This document shows positions 23,901-34,458 of a stretch of 64,000 nt of DNA, in pieces. Under the pieces are notes generated by a model that saw only the letters and a program-made list of their open reading frames with translations, did not search any database and was not told where the DNA came from. The stretch's first letter is position 1. Each line of letters begins with the position of its first letter. The stretch comes from Owenia fusiformis (lineage: Eukaryota; Annelida; Polychaeta; Sabellida; Oweniidae). The stretch spans positions 658,001 to 722,000 of the forward strand of contig CAIIXF020000002.1 of the NCBI GenBank assembly GCA_903813345.2, written 5' to 3'. Made by a program: the position numbers and the translations under genes.

Positions 23901-26900
23901 TTAAGTTCGACAGACCAGCAGAATGGCCAGCTTGGAGAGATAGATTCATAACATTCCGCCAAGCTTCAAAACTCCACAAAGAGGATGAGGTAACACAAAT
24001 TGCTCAATTATTATACACTATGGGGCCACAGGCAAATATTATTTACAAATCGTTTCAATTTGCTGAACCTGTAGAGCCTGTTGAGGGTGCGGAAGCAGCA
24101 CAGCCTCAAGGTGATTTACGCACATATGATAATGTTTTGAAGCGATTTAATGACTACTTTATACCCAAGGTGAACGTGATACATGAACGCAAAACATTCG
24201 GATTGCGCTCTTGGGATAGGAATAATGAAAGCATTGAAACATTCATTGAGAGCTTGTATGAACTAAGCGAGCACTGTGAATATGAAAACAGAGATGAACA
24301 GATTAGGGATAGGATAATTCTGAATGTTGAAGATGAATTTCTCTCGGAGAAACTGCAGACATTGGCGATGGATAACCCCCTGACTCTCTCAAGAACAATT
24401 GAAATAGTTCGTTCTCATGAATTGATTAAGGGACAATCCAAGAAACCTACTCCTGAAAATAATGTAGACCGTCTCAGCTATGGCAGCCGTAGGAGCAGAG
24501 CTAAGCCAAGGTCCAATCAGAAACAGCCAACAAACAATGATGACAAATCAAGATCATCAAAGAAATGTTCCAGATGCGGCTACAATCATTATGATGGAAA
24601 ATCTTGCCCAGCACAAGGCAAAATCTGTAATAAGTGCAAAAAGAAAAATCATTTTTCTTCAGTGTGTAAAAGCAAAAGCAGCCATGTTCAAGGTGTCAGT
24701 GTTGAAGCTTACGATGTAGATCAGTCTGAGCATGATGATTCTTCTGAATTTTTCATTGGAGAAATATCTGATAATTCACATATGCAAAGTCATGAGCCTC
24801 CTTGGCGTGTTCAACTTCCAATACATGATCGTAAGCTAAGCTTCAAGATCGACACCGGGGCTGATATAAATGTAATATCAAATGATTCATATGAGAGGCT
24901 GTCTCCAAGGCCAAAATTGACCAAGTTCAACGGCATAATAAAGACTGTGGGAGGTAGTGTGTCGTCAAAGGGATCCTTTATAGCTAAAAGCTCTTTGAAT
25001 GGTAAAAGGTTCTCTATGAGGCTGTATGTGGTTGATCGAAAGTCAGATAATCTTTTGAGCAGAAATTCGTCAAAGAATTTGAATCTGATTCAGTTTAATG
25101 AAGCCCAAGGCAATATTGAACAAAGTCACACTCCCAGTAACACAGTGTCAAATCTCAATGTATCTGACAGAGCTCAACCAGGTACTATATCTAGTAACAA
25201 TGTTACTCAAAGTATACATGATATTGATAAGGTTACTCAGGGTACACAAATGTCAGGTCACAATGATATTGATAAGATTATCCATGACCCAGATTTATAT
25301 GGTGAGGTTGGTAATATGAAATGCCCCCCAGTGAAAATAAAAATCAAAGATGATGCTACCCCATATAGTATAAATGTGCCACGACGTGTACCATTTCCAT
25401 TGATGAAAAAATTACGCGAAACTCTTGACTTAATGAAAAAACTTGAAATCATTGCCCCAGTGCGAGAACCAACAGAATGGTGTTCACCAATGGTTCCGGT
25501 ACTTTCTAAGTCAGGTAAGCTCCGGATAACAGTCGACTATAGACGGCTAAATGAATCAATATGTCGCGAAAGATATATGCTACCTACAGTAGACACTATT
25601 CTGCAGAAGTTAACAGGTAGTAAAGTATTTACTTCATTAGACGCGACCAGCGGCTTCTATCAGATGCCCTTGTCTGAAGAGAGCCAATACTTGACAACTT
25701 TTATCACGCCATATGGTAGGTACGTTTTCAGAAAGCTACCTCAGGGAATTTCGATCGCTCCGGAAATTTTTCAGAGAGAGATGTCAAATATTCTGGATGG
25801 TATCCCAGGCGTTGCTGTTTTCATGGACGATATAATTGTCCACGGTGATTCTGAAAAATCGCACAATGAAAACCTTGAGAAAGTTTTAAAGAGACTAAAT
25901 TCAAGAGGAGTCAAACTCAATAAGAACAAATGTAACTTCAAGAAAACGGAATTAGCTTTTCTAGGCTACCGCGTTTCAGATCGAGGCATCAAGCCCGATC
26001 CAGACAAAGTTGAAGCTATTTTGCAAATGGAAGCGCCTGCGAATGTCGAGCAATTGCGCCGGTTTTTAGGCATGGTGAACTGGCTTTGCCGCTTTGTACC
26101 AAACTTGTCAACCATTCTAAGTCCATTGAATATGCTTCTCCGGAAAGAGTCAGCCTGGACTTGGGATGAAGCTCAGATGAGTGCTTTCAACTTGATAAAG
26201 GAGAAAGTAAGTAGCTCACCAACTTTGAAATTTTACGATATCTCCAAAGAAACGAGAGTCTCTGCAGATTCTAGTTCCTTTGGACTCGGAGGTGTTTTGG
26301 AACAGAAACATAAAGATGAGTGGTTTCCTGTACATTATTGTTCCCGGACACTCAATAATGCAGAGAAACACTATGCCCAAATTGAAAAAGAATTATTGGC
26401 TAGTACGTGGGCCTGTGAAAAGTTTAGTCAGTATCTAGTCGGGTTAGAGTCATTTAGGCTAATAACTGATCATAAACCTCTAGTTCCCTTGATAAACCAA
26501 AAGAGTCTTGATCAAGCCCCCATTAGATGCCAGCGTTTACTCATTCGCTTGATGAGATTCAACTGCAAAGCTGAGTATAGACCAGGGAAGACTCTTATCA
26601 TATCTGATACACTGTCCAGAGCCCCAGTAACATCCACCATAAATGAAACAGTGGATAGCGTAGCCCAACATGAAGATTTTGTCATTGAAAATTTGCCTGT
26701 TTCAAAGTCACGCTTAGACAAAATACGCGATGCTTCACAGGTAGATAAACAAATCTCAACAGTCATAGAATATGTTATTGAAGGTTGGCCAACATACTAC
26801 AAAGATGTTGACAATGCAGCAAAGCAATTTTATGACTTAAAAGGAAGTCTCAGTGTTGTAAGTGGTATTTTAATGTATGAAAATCGTATCGTGATTCCGA

Positions 26901-29900
26901 TGTCAATGAGAAATAGCATACTCGATACCATACATGAAGGTCATTTTGGTGTAGAGAAATGTCGCGAGCGAATACATCCGTATTTTGGCCCGGCATAACC
27001 AAACAGATCAAAGAATTAGTAGAAAATTGTTCTCACTGCCAAGAGAAGAAAGCTACAAATCGTTCTGAACCGATGATTAGTTCCATATTACCAGATAGAC
27101 CTTGGCAGAAAATAGCGACAGACCTATTTGAAGCTGCAAAGAAGCATTATATGGTAGTCGTAGATTATTATTCTCGTTATTTAGAGATAGCACATCTTGC
27201 CCAAAATACCACCTGCGAGCAAGTTATAAAGAAATTGAAAGAAATCTTTTCCCGCAATGGAATACCCGAGGTAGTATATTCTGACAACGGTCCTCAATTC
27301 TCATCGAAGCTTTTCAAAGATTTTGCGCGAGAATATGATTTCCGTCATGTAACCTCGAGTCCTAGATATCCTCAGTCAAACGGTCTTGCGGAGAAATTTG
27401 TCCAAACAGCAAAGCGTATGTTATTAACGGAAGATCCGTTGTCAGCGATTATGAACTATCGTGCAACTCCTACTTCCATGACCGGATCAAGTCCTTCTCA
27501 ATTATTGTTCGGTAGACAGATTAGAACAAAGTTGCCAACAAGTCCTGAAAACTTAAAGCCTAACTGGCCCAGTGAAAGTAAAACTAAGTCTAATGATTTG
27601 AATGCCAAAGTTAAACAGGAAAGGTATTTCAATAAATCCCATGGGGCCAGAAACCTCAGTAAGTTAGCACCAGGCCAGTCGGTGAGAGTTAAGCTTGATA
27701 ATGATAAATCTTGGAGTGATCCTTATCTTGTTATGGGAAGTAGCGACTCTCCAAGATCATATCTTATCAGATCCAGAAAAGGGTCTATCTTCCGCAGGAA
27801 TAGGAAGCATTTGTCCTCAACTAATGACAAACCTATGCCTGTAGAAAGACCTCTTTTGTATGTTCCAAGTGAAAATGTGAAACTAGTAGATAAACCCCAG
27901 TTGTCAGTTCCGTTGCCAGGGTTAATTAGTCCTCAACCCAGTACTGTAGAACAGATTCCTTCTCTGAGGAGATCTGCTAGGGTTACAAAGAAGCCAGAGA
28001 GGCTTATAACAACTATGTAGTGTTTTGATATTAGTGGATTACCATATTCATTGTAAAAGAGACAATGACTTTTTGTTCAGAGAAGTTATTACATGTAGTA
28101 CCATATTCATGGTAAAGAATATAAGACATTATTTTGTGATGTGTTTGTTAAAATGTACTCTTGAGATACATATGATATTTTATTTGTTTGTTAACAGACT
28201 AAAAGGGGAGATGTAATGATATACATGTAATGTGTGAACAATCCCCGGGATTGTCATGATTGTCATTTGATAAACGTTTCGTCCAGTACATACATCCGGG
28301 TTATAGAGAGTGAGAATAAACGCCATTACAAATGAACCCAAGGTTTTATGTCTGATGGTTATTGAACCAAATGATCAGTTCGCATCCGTTAACGATCCCT
28401 TTATAATTGTATATAAGCAATGCAAATCTTCTTTGTAGATGCACTAAAGGTTGCGAAAGACACACTTGGTGACGTCACGATAATGGTGAACAACGCAGGA
28501 ATCATGGATGAACATAATATATATGGCACTATTGCAATCAACCTAGTAAGTTATTCAAAGAATTATAAACAGTTAAAAACAATTGATTATCAATTAATTC
28601 TAGAACACTGCACAGCCATGCAAAAATAGGGCTGTAGTAGCTTCATGTTGATTCTTAAAATACTCAAAACCGTTTATTGATCGCAGGACTAAATAATTAT
28701 TAAGAACCATTTACATTGTGTTTGGAAATATAAACATTCATATATGTGTCTAGAAATCATTTGAAGAATAAAATTCGATGTTGATATTGCAAAATGTGTA
28801 TCCTTTTTTGTTTAGGAGGCCCAGATACGATGTACAATGATTGCACTGGAGTTCATGGGTCGCAACAATGGGGGAAACGGAGGTGTTGTGGTATTTACCT
28901 CTTCAGTAGCCGGTAAGCTTTGGTTCAGAAGTTACAAGGATCAAGATATCCCATAGTTGATATGGATGTCCAAATAGGCTGCTTGATGATTTCTAGTAAG
29001 AATTTATGGGTGGCAGCAATGGAGAGGAAACTGGCGCCAAGGCGTCATAGTATACCAACTTCGTCATCTAAATACTAGAGATCACATTTACAATTTAACT
29101 AAAACCCGACTGACTAACTACTGAGAATAATATTCCAGGTCTAACACCATTTGGGGGAGTGTCAGCGTATGTTACATCGAAACATGGACTTGTCGGCTTC
29201 GTTCGTAGTATGGCGGTAAGTTGTAATTCTTGAAGTACACACCTTTCTAAATGCAGGCTCCATGTAAAATGTCCACATGCCAGTGAAATTCAGATTCGTT
29301 GGCTTCGTTTATAGTATGGTGGAGAGTAGTGCATTTTCTAAATGCATGCCCTGTACGCTCTTTGTACACTGTCATTACCTACTTATACAGCAGCGACCAT
29401 TGACTTGTTAGCTCCGTTCGTAGTTCGCATCATTAAAGATATTGATAAAAAAATAACAAAGAATGTATGTCTTTTGCATAACAGCATCGTGTTCCCTCAA
29501 CTATATATTTTCGATATATATGTTGATATTGTTTTTCTTTAGTTGAGTCCAAGGATTAACGATTGGGGTGTACGATTCAATTGTGTTTGTCCAACCCCGG
29601 TAGATACACCAATGATAAGCACAGATTACTTACGTAAAGTATTGCATCCAGATGATTTTACTTCGTCCGTGGAAATTGTAGAACAGTTCAGGAAAACGAA
29701 CACTATGCTACAGTAAGACAGTACTGCATACTTAAACTTTATTAAATGTAAAAATGATTTGTTATTCAATGTAATGGTGTTATGGTTCACCCCTTCGAGT
29801 TTAATGCATCACTTAATTGCATAAGAACTCAGTGTTTGAATATCCATTCATATATGTTGAGTGAAACTTGTTTTTATGCATGACCAAAGGTGATTAGATG

Positions 29901-32900
29901 ACTTTGGAAGTTAGAGTTGAGACACTGAAGAAGTAACAGTGAAATGTGCAATAACACACTACCCTACCACGTGACGACGTTTAAAAGGGAAACAGGGTAC
30001 AGCTTAGTTGCAAATGGAGCACGTGGGTTTAATTCCATATTTCTGAACGTAAAATACATTTTAGATTTATTTCTAGTGTTCTACCAGACATAGAATTGAT
30101 TCATCAAGCAGTGCGTAGAATATTGTTGGAAAAAACCACTATAGGCAAAGATAGATAATAGTGGGCGCAGTGAAGCAAAACACGAATGCAATACACGATA
30201 CATTTCAGTAAATCTATCAACGTACAGGGAGCATGTACGTTTCCCTTCGAAAATGTTACATTGATATGTAACAAAAAAAACAGTTAACTGTTATTTAAAC
30301 TGCGTGTCATCGTGTTATAGGTGGATACGTTTTCTAGTATGTTAGTCAACTGTATTTTTGTGAATTTGAATAAAACATTTTGAATGATCGGTTTTTGAGG
30401 ATGGTAGTGAATTAGACCATTCAAGGGGTTCTATAGAAAGATTCTTCACATGTAGTTCAGGCAATTTTAATTTTTCTGAGTAGCAGATAGTCATTAATAC
30501 TGAGAGCGGATAGTCATTTATCATTAACGTGTTAATATTTAATTTCGTTATTTTATTTCAATTTGATACCTTAGTAACACGTATAATCTAGCGTTTTTGT
30601 TAATTTAATGACTAAAATGCATACGACCTGAAAGGCCGTGTCTAAATCTACAAAATAATGTTTACTTTATTTGGATTAAATAACAATTGATGACACCTCA
30701 AAGCATCAACAGGCGGCCTTTTTAGCATTACTTTCACTGTTTGCAACGTAAATGTACATGAGGTCGGGACATAGTATGTCTGTATAATCAGCTTACTTTC
30801 TCGCTCCCTGTACTATTGAACAATTTACATTCCTTGTACCCTGTATTGATCAACTTTTGCAACTGTGTACCGTGTACTTTGACATATCAAATATTTTAAA
30901 ATATAAAACGATATTATTTACATTCTTTCTTCAACTATCATATAACTTGGAACATGGACTTCACTATTGCACCACTGAAGTGTAGCGAATAGCAATATTG
31001 ACTCACTCCGAGCACCAAACGTATTAACCTTTTGACTAAGCAGTCGATATACTCAAAAGCGACCTGGTTGAAAGCCAAAAGATTCGCGAATGCGCGATCG
31101 AGGTAGGGTAGTGTGAATAAAAACCAAATATATAAGCACTAGTGCCAAAGGGAAAGGACCAGAAGTTGTAATGGAACTTTGCAAGAAAAAGCAAACTCTA
31201 AGTGCATACCAGTTAGGAAAAAACAAACCCCATAGGCCTATAGCCCAAAACCATGATCTAACGTGAAAAGAAACAATGTCTAATACCCAAGAAATATAAG
31301 TTGATTTTAGAAAGAAAGTAAAGTTTTATGTATTTATTTATGCATGGGACACTTTTGCTCCGATTCATCAGTCGGCGCCCACCCGATTGAGTATTTAGTT
31401 CTAAATTGTATACAATTTGGACAAGAACACTCAATCGGCCGGGCGCCGACCGATGAATCGGAGCAAATGTGACCCAGGCATTATCATGAGGTGATTAGAT
31501 ACCTTTCAACATATCTACATTCACATATAACAGATGTTGAGACTCTAAATATTAACCTCTACTCCATTTTCCCTGAACTCTTCTGGTTTTAAAGTGCTAT
31601 GAAAGTTAACAGGAAATGACAAAACAGGAAGTGACATTTTTTTTGCATTTTCAGACATTTTTTGAACAAAGATAACAGAGTTCTGTTTTGACCTCCAGTC
31701 AATTCAACTTGTTTCAAATAACATTTACAGGTCCAGGGTCACAATGTTCATGGCCAGAATAACCCTAAACATGATGAAATAACTTTTTCAGCCCTATGAA
31801 AATGTGACTGAAAATAGCTAAAAATATGAGGTTGGAAAGGTCACAGGACAGAAAATGTGCCCAATATATTGCTCTAAATTATACAATCTTTGAAAATTTG
31901 ATATCATTCTGAGAGGACCCTGGGGCAATAGTTAAATAATAACAATCAAATCACAGGGGAAATACGTTTAACTAAAAACAAAATCAGGGCCGTCAGTTAA
32001 TGGGGGAAAAGTAAACAAATAACAATTGGTAGCGTGACAAGTAAATATGGGGGCAAATGAAATAGATACAACAACAATGAATGGTAGCGTGGAAATTTGG
32101 AAAGTAAATTGGAATAAGCGTAATTTAAATCAATGGTAGCGTGGAAGTTAAAATAGTTAAATTAAAGTGAATGTTCAATTTATATGAAAGGGCACTAAAG
32201 TGTATAATATGAAATAAATTAAGAAACAAATAGATTAAAGTTTAATAAATCTATTGTAATCAAAATAATACTCAAAAATACTAGCACAAATAAAGAATAT
32301 CAGTACAAATACAATATTACAAAAACACACCAGAATACATTAAGTGGCTTACCCATTGTCACTGTCGTTTCCTTTGTTCAATGATATCCAACATGTTTTA
32401 GCTTATGTCTAAAAATGTGTAGAAACCAAGTGTTCCAGTCAAGGTCTGGTGTAAAAGTGTCTCTTGACCAAAGGAAACAGACAGTTTATATTCTAAAAGT
32501 TGCCAAATTACCATATTATTGTACCCCACCTGGCCCTGGGACCAGGCACTGAACAAAGGGATGATTCTTACAGCTAAGGGATTATCTAAGAAAGCCAGAC
32601 TGTAACTAATTGTCTATTCAAAAAGTTTGAATAGAGTTCACTTGGTTCAGACTAAAGCTCTGCTATAGCAGCAGCATATAGACTGTACTGAATGAACAGG
32701 TCAAAGGGTCACAAAGTACAATGCAAAACTTTATGAAGGAAAAATGTGAAACGAAAATGTAATTTTAAATATTAAAACATGGAAATAACATTGCTATAAT
32801 TAAAACTAAATATAATACATTGATATTAAGAAGGATTTAACACGATGACAAGTGATCAGAAAACAAGGGTATACCACCTTTGATCACGGGTCATCACAAT

Positions 32901-33619
32901 TCATAGAAAAAGAAAAAAATGAAAAAACTGATTTGAAAAGTGATCTATTTTCCTTTTTATGACCATTTTTGTTTATGACAATTTTCTAAAATTTCAAAGA
33001 TTGTATCAGTTAGAGCATTATATTGGGCACATTTTCTGAAAAATTCTGAAAAATGTATAAATGTGGAAATAGTTAAATTGACTGGAGGTCAAACCAGAAC
33101 TCTGTTATCTTTGTTCAAAAAATGTCTAAAAATGCAACCTTTTTTGTCACTTCCTGTTTCGTCATTTCCTGTTAACTTCCATGGCACCTTAATTGAGCGT
33201 GTAGGCTACTTTAACACCATCATGAGAAATTTTTCTTTTTCTCAGTCATTTCGCATATATTGCCAATGTTCACTTGATGTAATATACTATTTGGTTTGAA
33301 TTATCAATGATCTAAAGGTTGGTTAGTGATATGTACTGTTACGTCGATTGTTTCCCGTGTAGTCTAGAGTCACATTTGATTTGATTGCTTTATTGTTGCT
33401 ATTGAAGAAATATATTGAATGTTATACGAACTTGATCAGCATCGTCATCATGATATTTATTGCTTAACAATATGACTTAGCCATACATGTTTTTGCAGGC
33501 CATCTGAAGTAGCTGATGCGATGATTAAGCTGATAGAAGATGACACATTGAATGGAGCGTCATTATTAGTTACGAAGGGCAAAACAATCTTAGTCGATCC
33601 ACCAGCCTTGGACATATAA
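17963..33619 (+). CDS. Short-chain dehydrogenase, 15-PGDH-like, copy B (7 exons)
   Basis: Exons 17963-18055, 20297-20417, 28439-28545, 28816-28912, 29139-29215, 29543-29712 and 33499-33619. Exon lengths equal those of copy A (93, 121, 107, 97, 77, 170, 121), all splice sites are kept, and 261 aa are encoded. Catalytic S137, Y150 and K154, TGGARGIG and NNAG are unchanged. Differences seen from copy A: K44E, D55Y, S100Y, C101G and M190I; the rest are silent or intronic. S100-C101 follows the NNAG strand, so the YG pair of copy B could affect the active-site region. Intron 2 is about 8 kb and holds the hAT/LINE/MITE composite plus a complete LTR retrotransposon 51 bp upstream of the exon 3 acceptor region, which may affect splicing. 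Both copies look functional. Confidence 0.9.
18157..18323. mobile_element. 167-bp MITE, copy B
   Basis: Same element as at 2171-2337; one TIR mismatch has arisen at the right end (ACACCTGTC instead of ACACCGGTC). Confidence 0.75.
19159..19336. mobile_element. Foldback/palindromic MITE, copy B
   Basis: Counterpart of 4767-4944 with the same inverted arms around GGGGCTAGGCACAAA. The overlapping ORFs on both strands are palindrome shadows. Confidence 0.75.
19760..20032 (-). pseudogene. 3' remnant of the zinc-knuckle/coiled-coil pseudogene
   Basis: Matches 5368-5640 of copy A, including the tail TPNHHKFDV. The sequence then jumps directly to what is 6680 in copy A, so about 1.04 kb with the zinc-knuckle part is missing. 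The junction shows only a CA shared at both breakpoints, which points to a deletion in this copy. Confidence 0.5.
20914..22422 (+). pseudogene. LINE reverse-transcriptase fragment, copy B
   Basis: A 130-aa open stretch (20914-21306) has [17 protein letters not shown] and the catalytic FADDS. After a stop and a MITE (21413-21941) the RT C-terminus (22018-22422) follows with [12 protein letters not shown] and ends YAYVNNCN. It is 5'-truncated and split, so not active, but less damaged than copy A. The 3' UTR runs to about 22610. Confidence 0.82.
21413..21941. mobile_element. MITE inside the LINE fragment, copy B
   Basis: Same TIRs (CCCAGTCACATTT) as 8011-8632, but shorter because of an internal deletion of about 95 bp around 21610. 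Confidence 0.75.
23340..23344. repeat. Target-site duplication, left (TCCGT)
   Basis: Matches 28385-28389 exactly; the unoccupied version in copy A has it once. Confidence 0.92.
23345..23517 (+). repeat. 5' LTR
   Basis: 173 bp, TGTAATGATATAC to GATCAGTTCGCA. No difference from the 3' LTR was seen. AATAAA near 23450 is a candidate poly(A) signal for the element RNA. Confidence 0.93.
23518..23530 (+). promoter_or_regulatory. Primer binding site (tRNA-Leu type)
   Basis: TGGTGTCAGATTA starts directly after the LTR. TGGTGTCAG is complementary to the CTGACACCA end common in tRNA-Leu; the tRNA identity is inferred. Confidence 0.7.
23873..26998 (+). CDS. Gag-Pol polyprotein (Gag, PR, RT, RNase H, start of integrase)
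   Basis: The open frame begins at 23807, but the ATG at 23873 (MAKFSPPSEF) is the likelier start, because the preceding residues are a hydrophobic run unlike a Gag start. Counting from 23807: Gag with zinc knuckles at about 254-267 (CX2CX3HX5C, slightly off) and 274-287 (CX2CX4HX4C); protease DTGAD at 349; RT with LPQGIS and the FMDD catalytic pair D674-D675; RNase H with ADSSSFGLGG (D821); then the two His (1043, 1046) of the integrase HHCC finger. The frame stops at 26998, inside integrase. The rest lies in the -1 frame, overlapping by 40 nt. Either programmed -1 frameshifting or a lesion explains this. Confidence 0.92.
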   Translation: MAKFSPPSEFKFDRPAEWPAWRDRFITFRQASKLHKEDEVTQIAQLLYTMGPQANIIYKSFQFAEPVEPVEGAEAAQPQGDLRTYDNVLKRFNDYFIPKVNVIHERKTFGLRSWDRNNESIETFIESLYELSEHCEYENRDEQIRDRIILNVEDEFLSEKLQTLAMDNPLTLSRTIEIVRSHELIKGQSKKPTPENNVDRLSYGSRRSRAKPRSNQKQPTNNDDKSRSSKKCSRCGYNHYDGKSCPAQGKICNKCKKKNHFSSVCKSKSSHVQGVSVEAYDVDQSEHDDSSEFFIGEISDNSHMQSHEPPWRVQLPIHDRKLSFKIDTGADINVISNDSYERLSPRPKLTKFNGIIKTVGGSVSSKGSFIAKSSLNGKRFSMRLYVVDRKSDNLLSRNSSKNLNLIQFNEAQGNIEQSHTPSNTVSNLNVSDRAQPGTISSNNVTQSIHDIDKVTQGTQMSGHNDIDKIIHDPDLYGEVGNMKCPPVKIKIKDDATPYSINVPRRVPFPLMKKLRETLDLMKKLEIIAPVREPTEWCSPMVPVLSKSGKLRITVDYRRLNESICRERYMLPTVDTILQKLTGSKVFTSLDATSGFYQMPLSEESQYLTTFITPYGRYVFRKLPQGISIAPEIFQREMSNILDGIPGVAVFMDDIIVHGDSEKSHNENLEKVLKRLNSRGVKLNKNKCNFKKTELAFLGYRVSDRGIKPDPDKVEAILQMEAPANVEQLRRFLGMVNWLCRFVPNLSTILSPLNMLLRKESAWTWDEAQMSAFNLIKEKVSSSPTLKFYDISKETRVSADSSSFGLGGVLEQKHKDEWFPVHYCSRTLNNAEKHYAQIEKELLASTWACEKFSQYLVGLESFRLITDHKPLVPLINQKSLDQAPIRCQRLLIRLMRFNCKAEYRPGKTLIISDTLSRAPVTSTINETVDSVAQHEDFVIENLPVSKSRLDKIRDASQVDKQISTVIEYVIEGWPTYYKDVDNAAKQFYDLKGSLSVVSGILMYENRIVIPMSMRNSILDTIHEGHFGVEKCRERIHPYFGPA
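26959..28020 (+). CDS. Integrase (main part), -1 frame
   Basis: 353-aa frame carrying the two Cys of the HHCC finger (24 and 27), then the DDE core D55, D109 and E145, with the D-35-E spacing of retroviral-type integrases (SDNGPQF and QSNGLAEKF are visible). A C-terminal basic tail (RRSARVTKKPERL) follows. The ATG at 26959 falls within the integrase fold, so independent initiation would give a protein without half its zinc finger; expression as a fusion with the previous frame is expected. A short GCGA tandem at the overlap is compatible with slippage loss. No chromodomain recognised. Confidence 0.9.
   Translation: MSRANTSVFWPGITKQIKELVENCSHCQEKKATNRSEPMISSILPDRPWQKIATDLFEAAKKHYMVVVDYYSRYLEIAHLAQNTTCEQVIKKLKEIFSRNGIPEVVYSDNGPQFSSKLFKDFAREYDFRHVTSSPRYPQSNGLAEKFVQTAKRMLLTEDPLSAIMNYRATPTSMTGSSPSQLLFGRQIRTKLPTSPENLKPNWPSESKTKSNDLNAKVKQERYFNKSHGARNLSKLAPGQSVRVKLDNDKSWSDPYLVMGSSDSPRSYLIRSRKGSIFRRNRKHLSSTNDKPMPVERPLLYVPSENVKLVDKPQLSVPLPGLISPQPSTVEQIPSLRRSARVTKKPERLITTM
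28201..28211 (+). promoter_or_regulatory. Polypurine tract
   Basis: AAAAGGGGAGA immediately precedes the 3' LTR, where plus-strand DNA synthesis is primed in LTR elements. Confidence 0.85.
28212..28384 (+). repeat. 3' LTR
   Basis: 173 bp, reads the same as 23345-23517 and is followed by the second TCCGT. Confidence 0.93.
31354..31467. repeat. Short palindromic element, copy B
   Basis: Counterpart of 13011-13124, same arms TTTGCTCCGATTCATC. Confidence 0.72.
31603..33178. repeat. Element with ~105-bp inverted arms, copy B
   Basis: Counterpart of 13259-14836; arms 31603-31707 and 33076-33178. It occupies much of intron 6 of dehydrogenase B. Confidence 0.6.
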
Positions 33620-34180
33620 AGTCTTGGTTATATAATGTATAATAAACTTAGTTTTGTCACAATATAATAGTATACATTGACAGTATATATGACAGTTACA
33701 GTGATTTTGTGAAACAACGTTTAGATAGGACCACGAACAGAAAATTGAATAAAGTTGCTTGTTACTTCACTATTTACATTGCTGTTTACAATCGAGTTGT
33801 GTGAGGCAGATCTGTGTATTGCAAGTCAAAAATTGGTTAAATAAAATTGTATTTAGAATCGTGTTCCGTCCATATAACATCAAATTGAAAATATTTACTG
33901 CCTTGTTCAAATAAAGTCTATTTCATTGCAATTAAAAATGAACTTAAGGTGAAGAAAAAATTATTAAAGTGAAGAGCTCTGCTCTCTATCGTAATATAGA
34001 TCGGCATCCCTTTGTTTAATATTTGAGAAAACAAAGAACAAATATTGTATTCGGAATTATGAATATTCTTAAACTCATTGTTTTCATAACTGTCAGACTA
34101 TTTTTATTTATCAATATTTAATGCAGAATGATTAACTAAATAAAGATAATAAAGATTGGACTATGCAAAACGACAAATGT
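33620..34180. other. Convergent 3' flanks after dehydrogenase B
   Basis: Duplicate of 15277-15839. AATAAA at about 33641 serves as poly(A) signal. Otherwise nothing recognisable. Confidence 0.5.
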
Positions 34181-34458
34181 CTAGTTTTTCAGTTTATGGT
34201 ACTGCCGGATGTGTCTTCTCTTTGTTGATAATTGTGTAAAGCCTTTCCTACAGATCTCACACGTATATGGTTTTTCTCCAGTGTGAGAATTAAGGTGATC
34301 TTTTAGGTGCAGACCCGCTTTAAAAGATCTATCGCAATGTGGACATTGAAACTTCCTGGTTTTGGTTTCTTGATGGAGGTGTGGGCCTTGGAAGGTGATA
34401 TCTCCATAACTGTTTGGCTGATCATATCGATGTTTAAACAGCTGAGATTGGCTCATCC
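34181..34458 (-). CDS. Two-finger C2H2 terminal exon, copy 3
   Basis: Acceptor TTTCAG then GG + MSQSQLFKHRYDQ and onward. The two fingers (CPHCDRSFKAGLHLKDHLNSH and CEICRKGFTQLSTKRRHIRQYH) are the same as in 15840-16117, and a TAG ends the frame at 34181. 278 nt, same phase. The linker (HRYD) matches the cut copy at 1-130 better than copy 2 does, hinting at conversion or at the order of duplication. No dehydrogenase follows in this third unit. Confidence 0.8.

Larger units (their letters stand above)
23345..28384 (+). mobile_element. Complete Ty3-type LTR retrotransposon
   Basis: 5,040 bp, bounded by 173-bp LTRs that start TG and end CA and read as identical. The 5-bp target duplication TCCGT is at 23340-23344 and 28385-28389; copy A has the empty site TTTCCGTTAACG at about 10029-10040. 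Order: LTR, tRNA-Leu-type PBS, Gag, protease, RT, RNase H, integrase, polypurine tract, LTR. There is no env-like ORF. Short LTRs and two zinc knuckles in Gag suggest the Mag lineage (inference). Integrase lies after RNase H, which separates it from Ty1/copia. Confidence 0.95.

Noticed and set aside
28025-28216. Possible env-like small ORF after integrase
   Set aside because: 63 codons ending at the polypurine tract, no signal peptide, Cys pattern or glycosylation cluster; ordinary 3' untranslated region.
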